Shown here: positions 6,345-7,107 of the stretch, piece after piece | Numbering within the stretch: position 1 is the first letter of the stretch | How the letters are laid out: each line of letters begins with the position of its first letter | Assembly: GCA_019747615.1 (NCBI GenBank) | Contig: JAIEQQ010000265.1 | Span: 1 to 7,107, forward strand | DNA: 7,107 nt | Direction of reading: 5' to 3' | Source: Phycisphaerales bacterium | GTDB lineage: Bacteria > Planctomycetota > Phycisphaerae > Phycisphaerales > UBA1924 | Position numbers and translations under genes: made by a program | Notes under the pieces: model-generated | Database searches by the model: none | Told to the model about the DNA's origin: nothing | Seen by the model: the letters and a program-made list of their open reading frames with translations, nothing else

Positions 6345-7107
6345 GACGCGGCAGCATACCGCACGCGGAGCTCTCGGGGTTCGGCATCGGCGAGATCCTT
6401 CACGCTCGGAACGGGGCCGACGTCCCACGGGCTGAGCACGCGATGACCGGGGAAGTTCCGCTGGGCTGCGTCGATCGCGTCGAGCATCGGACCCGGGGAG
6501 AACGTGCCGATGAACAGTGTGCGGGCGGTGGCGGTGTTGTCGATGATCTGGATGCCCCGCTCGAGCAGGGCGCTGGTGATGACGCCGGCGTTCTTGCCGG
6601 GGGACACGATCGCGACGGGGCCGAAGGCGTCGGGGCCGCTGGCGTCGTGGATCGCGCGATCGATGCGGGCTCTGGCGGCGGCGAGGCCGGTGAACCGGTC
6701 CCAGAGTTCCTGTGGCATTTCGCGGCGCGAGAGGTCGGGCACGCGGGCCAGGGTTTCGGCAACGCCGAGGGCGTAGCCGCGGAGAGCGTGCTCTTTGCGG
6801 GCGATGCGGAAGTAGCGTGAGACGAGCGCCGAGAGCTCGGATCGAAGCTCGGATGCGGGCGCGTAGCGCATGGCAACGATGGCGTTGTTGCGGATGAGCC
6901 GCCGCAGGATGCGGCCCATGTCGCGGTTGCTGGCGCTCTTCTCGTGCAGTACGCGGAAGCGGCGATCAAAGCCGACACACCAGCCGGCCAGGAGGAGCTT
7001 GGCGCACAGGTCGTACTCCTCGGCGTAGTAGTCAAAGCTCGCGTCGTAACCGCCGACGCTGAGGAAGACGTCGCGACGGATCAGCGCGCCGCAGCCGACG
7101 ATGACTT
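6341..7107 (-). CDS. glycosyltransferase family 2, C-terminal part (5' end outside window)
   Basis: The reading frame is open from the window edge (first full codon at 7105) to TGA at 6343-6341, giving 254 visible residues. The Met at 6919 (visible residue 63) is internal, because the sequence before it is clearly coding. Visible residues 1-42 match the back half of a GT-A GT2 domain: VGCGALIRRDVF, GGYD (18-21), then YYAEEYDLCAKLLLAGW (26-42). The acidic EEYDL (29-33) is where the catalytic base of such enzymes lies. HEKSASNR and LIRNNAIVAMRYAP follow, as in many sugar transferases acting on polysaccharide, O-antigen or protein glycans. The donor-binding N-terminus is missing, so the substrate is unknown. 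After about residue 95 comes a helical linker and then a separate alpha/beta segment (about 161-227) not typical of GT2. No transmembrane segments are visible. The stop codon overlaps the GTG start of the HpnG-like gene, implying one operon. Confidence 0.85.
   Translation of the reverse strand, partial: VIVGCGALIRRDVFLSVGGYDASFDYYAEEYDLCAKLLLAGWCVGFDRRFRVLHEKSASNRDMGRILRRLIRNNAIVAMRYAPASELRSELSALVSRYFRIARKEHALRGYALGVAETLARVPDLSRREMPQELWDRFTGLAAARARIDRAIHDASGPDAFGPVAIVSPGKNAGVITSALLERGIQIIDNTATARTLFIGTFSPGPMLDAIDAAQRNFPGHRVLSPWDVGPVPSVKDLADAEPRELRVRYAAAS

Noticed and set aside
6341..6919. Treating the minus-strand frame starting at Met 6919 as a complete small gene
   Set aside because: The same frame continues to the window edge and encodes clear GT2 sequence (GGYD, EEYDL) upstream of that Met, so the Met is internal and the gene is truncated by the window.
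1..7107. A defence system, mobile element or CRISPR array
   Set aside because: I looked for transposase, integrase, nuclease or reverse-transcriptase motifs, regularly spaced repeats and tRNA-like ends, and saw none. Gene content is metabolic.

Overview
The window is about 7.1 kb of high-GC (roughly 65%), gene-dense bacterial chromosome. It holds three complete housekeeping genes on the left and two overlapping genes on the right, one of which runs off the end. There are no transposases, CRISPR arrays, rRNA or tRNA genes, and no phage signatures. The organism cannot be fixed from sequence alone. High GC, Shine-Dalgarno use, a DUF3417-type glucan phosphorylase, a hopanoid-type phosphorylase and clade-like insertions in conserved enzymes would fit a Planctomycetota/Phycisphaerae-like or other GC-rich Gram-negative lineage. 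That is a guess.

Layout: (1) Bases 5-30 form a perfect GC-rich hairpin just after the stop of gnd. (2) 46-1587 (-) is gnd, the NADP-dependent 6-phosphogluconate dehydrogenase of the pentose phosphate pathway. (3) 1588-1817 is a divergent intergenic region with a sigma70-like promoter for gnd and a TATGCT box facing the other way. (4) 1818-2633 (+) is a YggS/PLPBP-family pyridoxal-phosphate homeostasis protein. (5) 2760-5447 (+) is glgP, a PLP-dependent alpha-glucan phosphorylase of the DUF3417-containing type, 126 bp downstream. (6) 5448-5579 is a convergent intergenic gap. (7) 5580-6344 (-) is a nucleoside-phosphorylase-superfamily protein resembling the hopanoid-associated phosphorylase HpnG. 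(8) 6341-7107 (-) is the C-terminal part of a family 2 glycosyltransferase; its N-terminus lies beyond the window. Genes 7 and 8 share a GTGA start/stop overlap.

How the genes fit together: glgP releases glucose-1-phosphate from alpha-glucan, and gnd oxidises 6-phosphogluconate derived from glucose-6-phosphate to make NADPH and ribulose-5-phosphate, so both belong to central carbohydrate metabolism. The YggS-like protein handles PLP, the cofactor GlgP needs, and sits directly upstream on the same strand. The right-hand pair looks like a separate transcription unit that may modify a glycoside, lipid or nucleoside-linked substrate. It is the least understood part of the window. I see no clear new multi-gene system. 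The best leads are the coupled glycosyltransferase/HpnG-like pair and the extra C-terminal domain on the glycosyltransferase.
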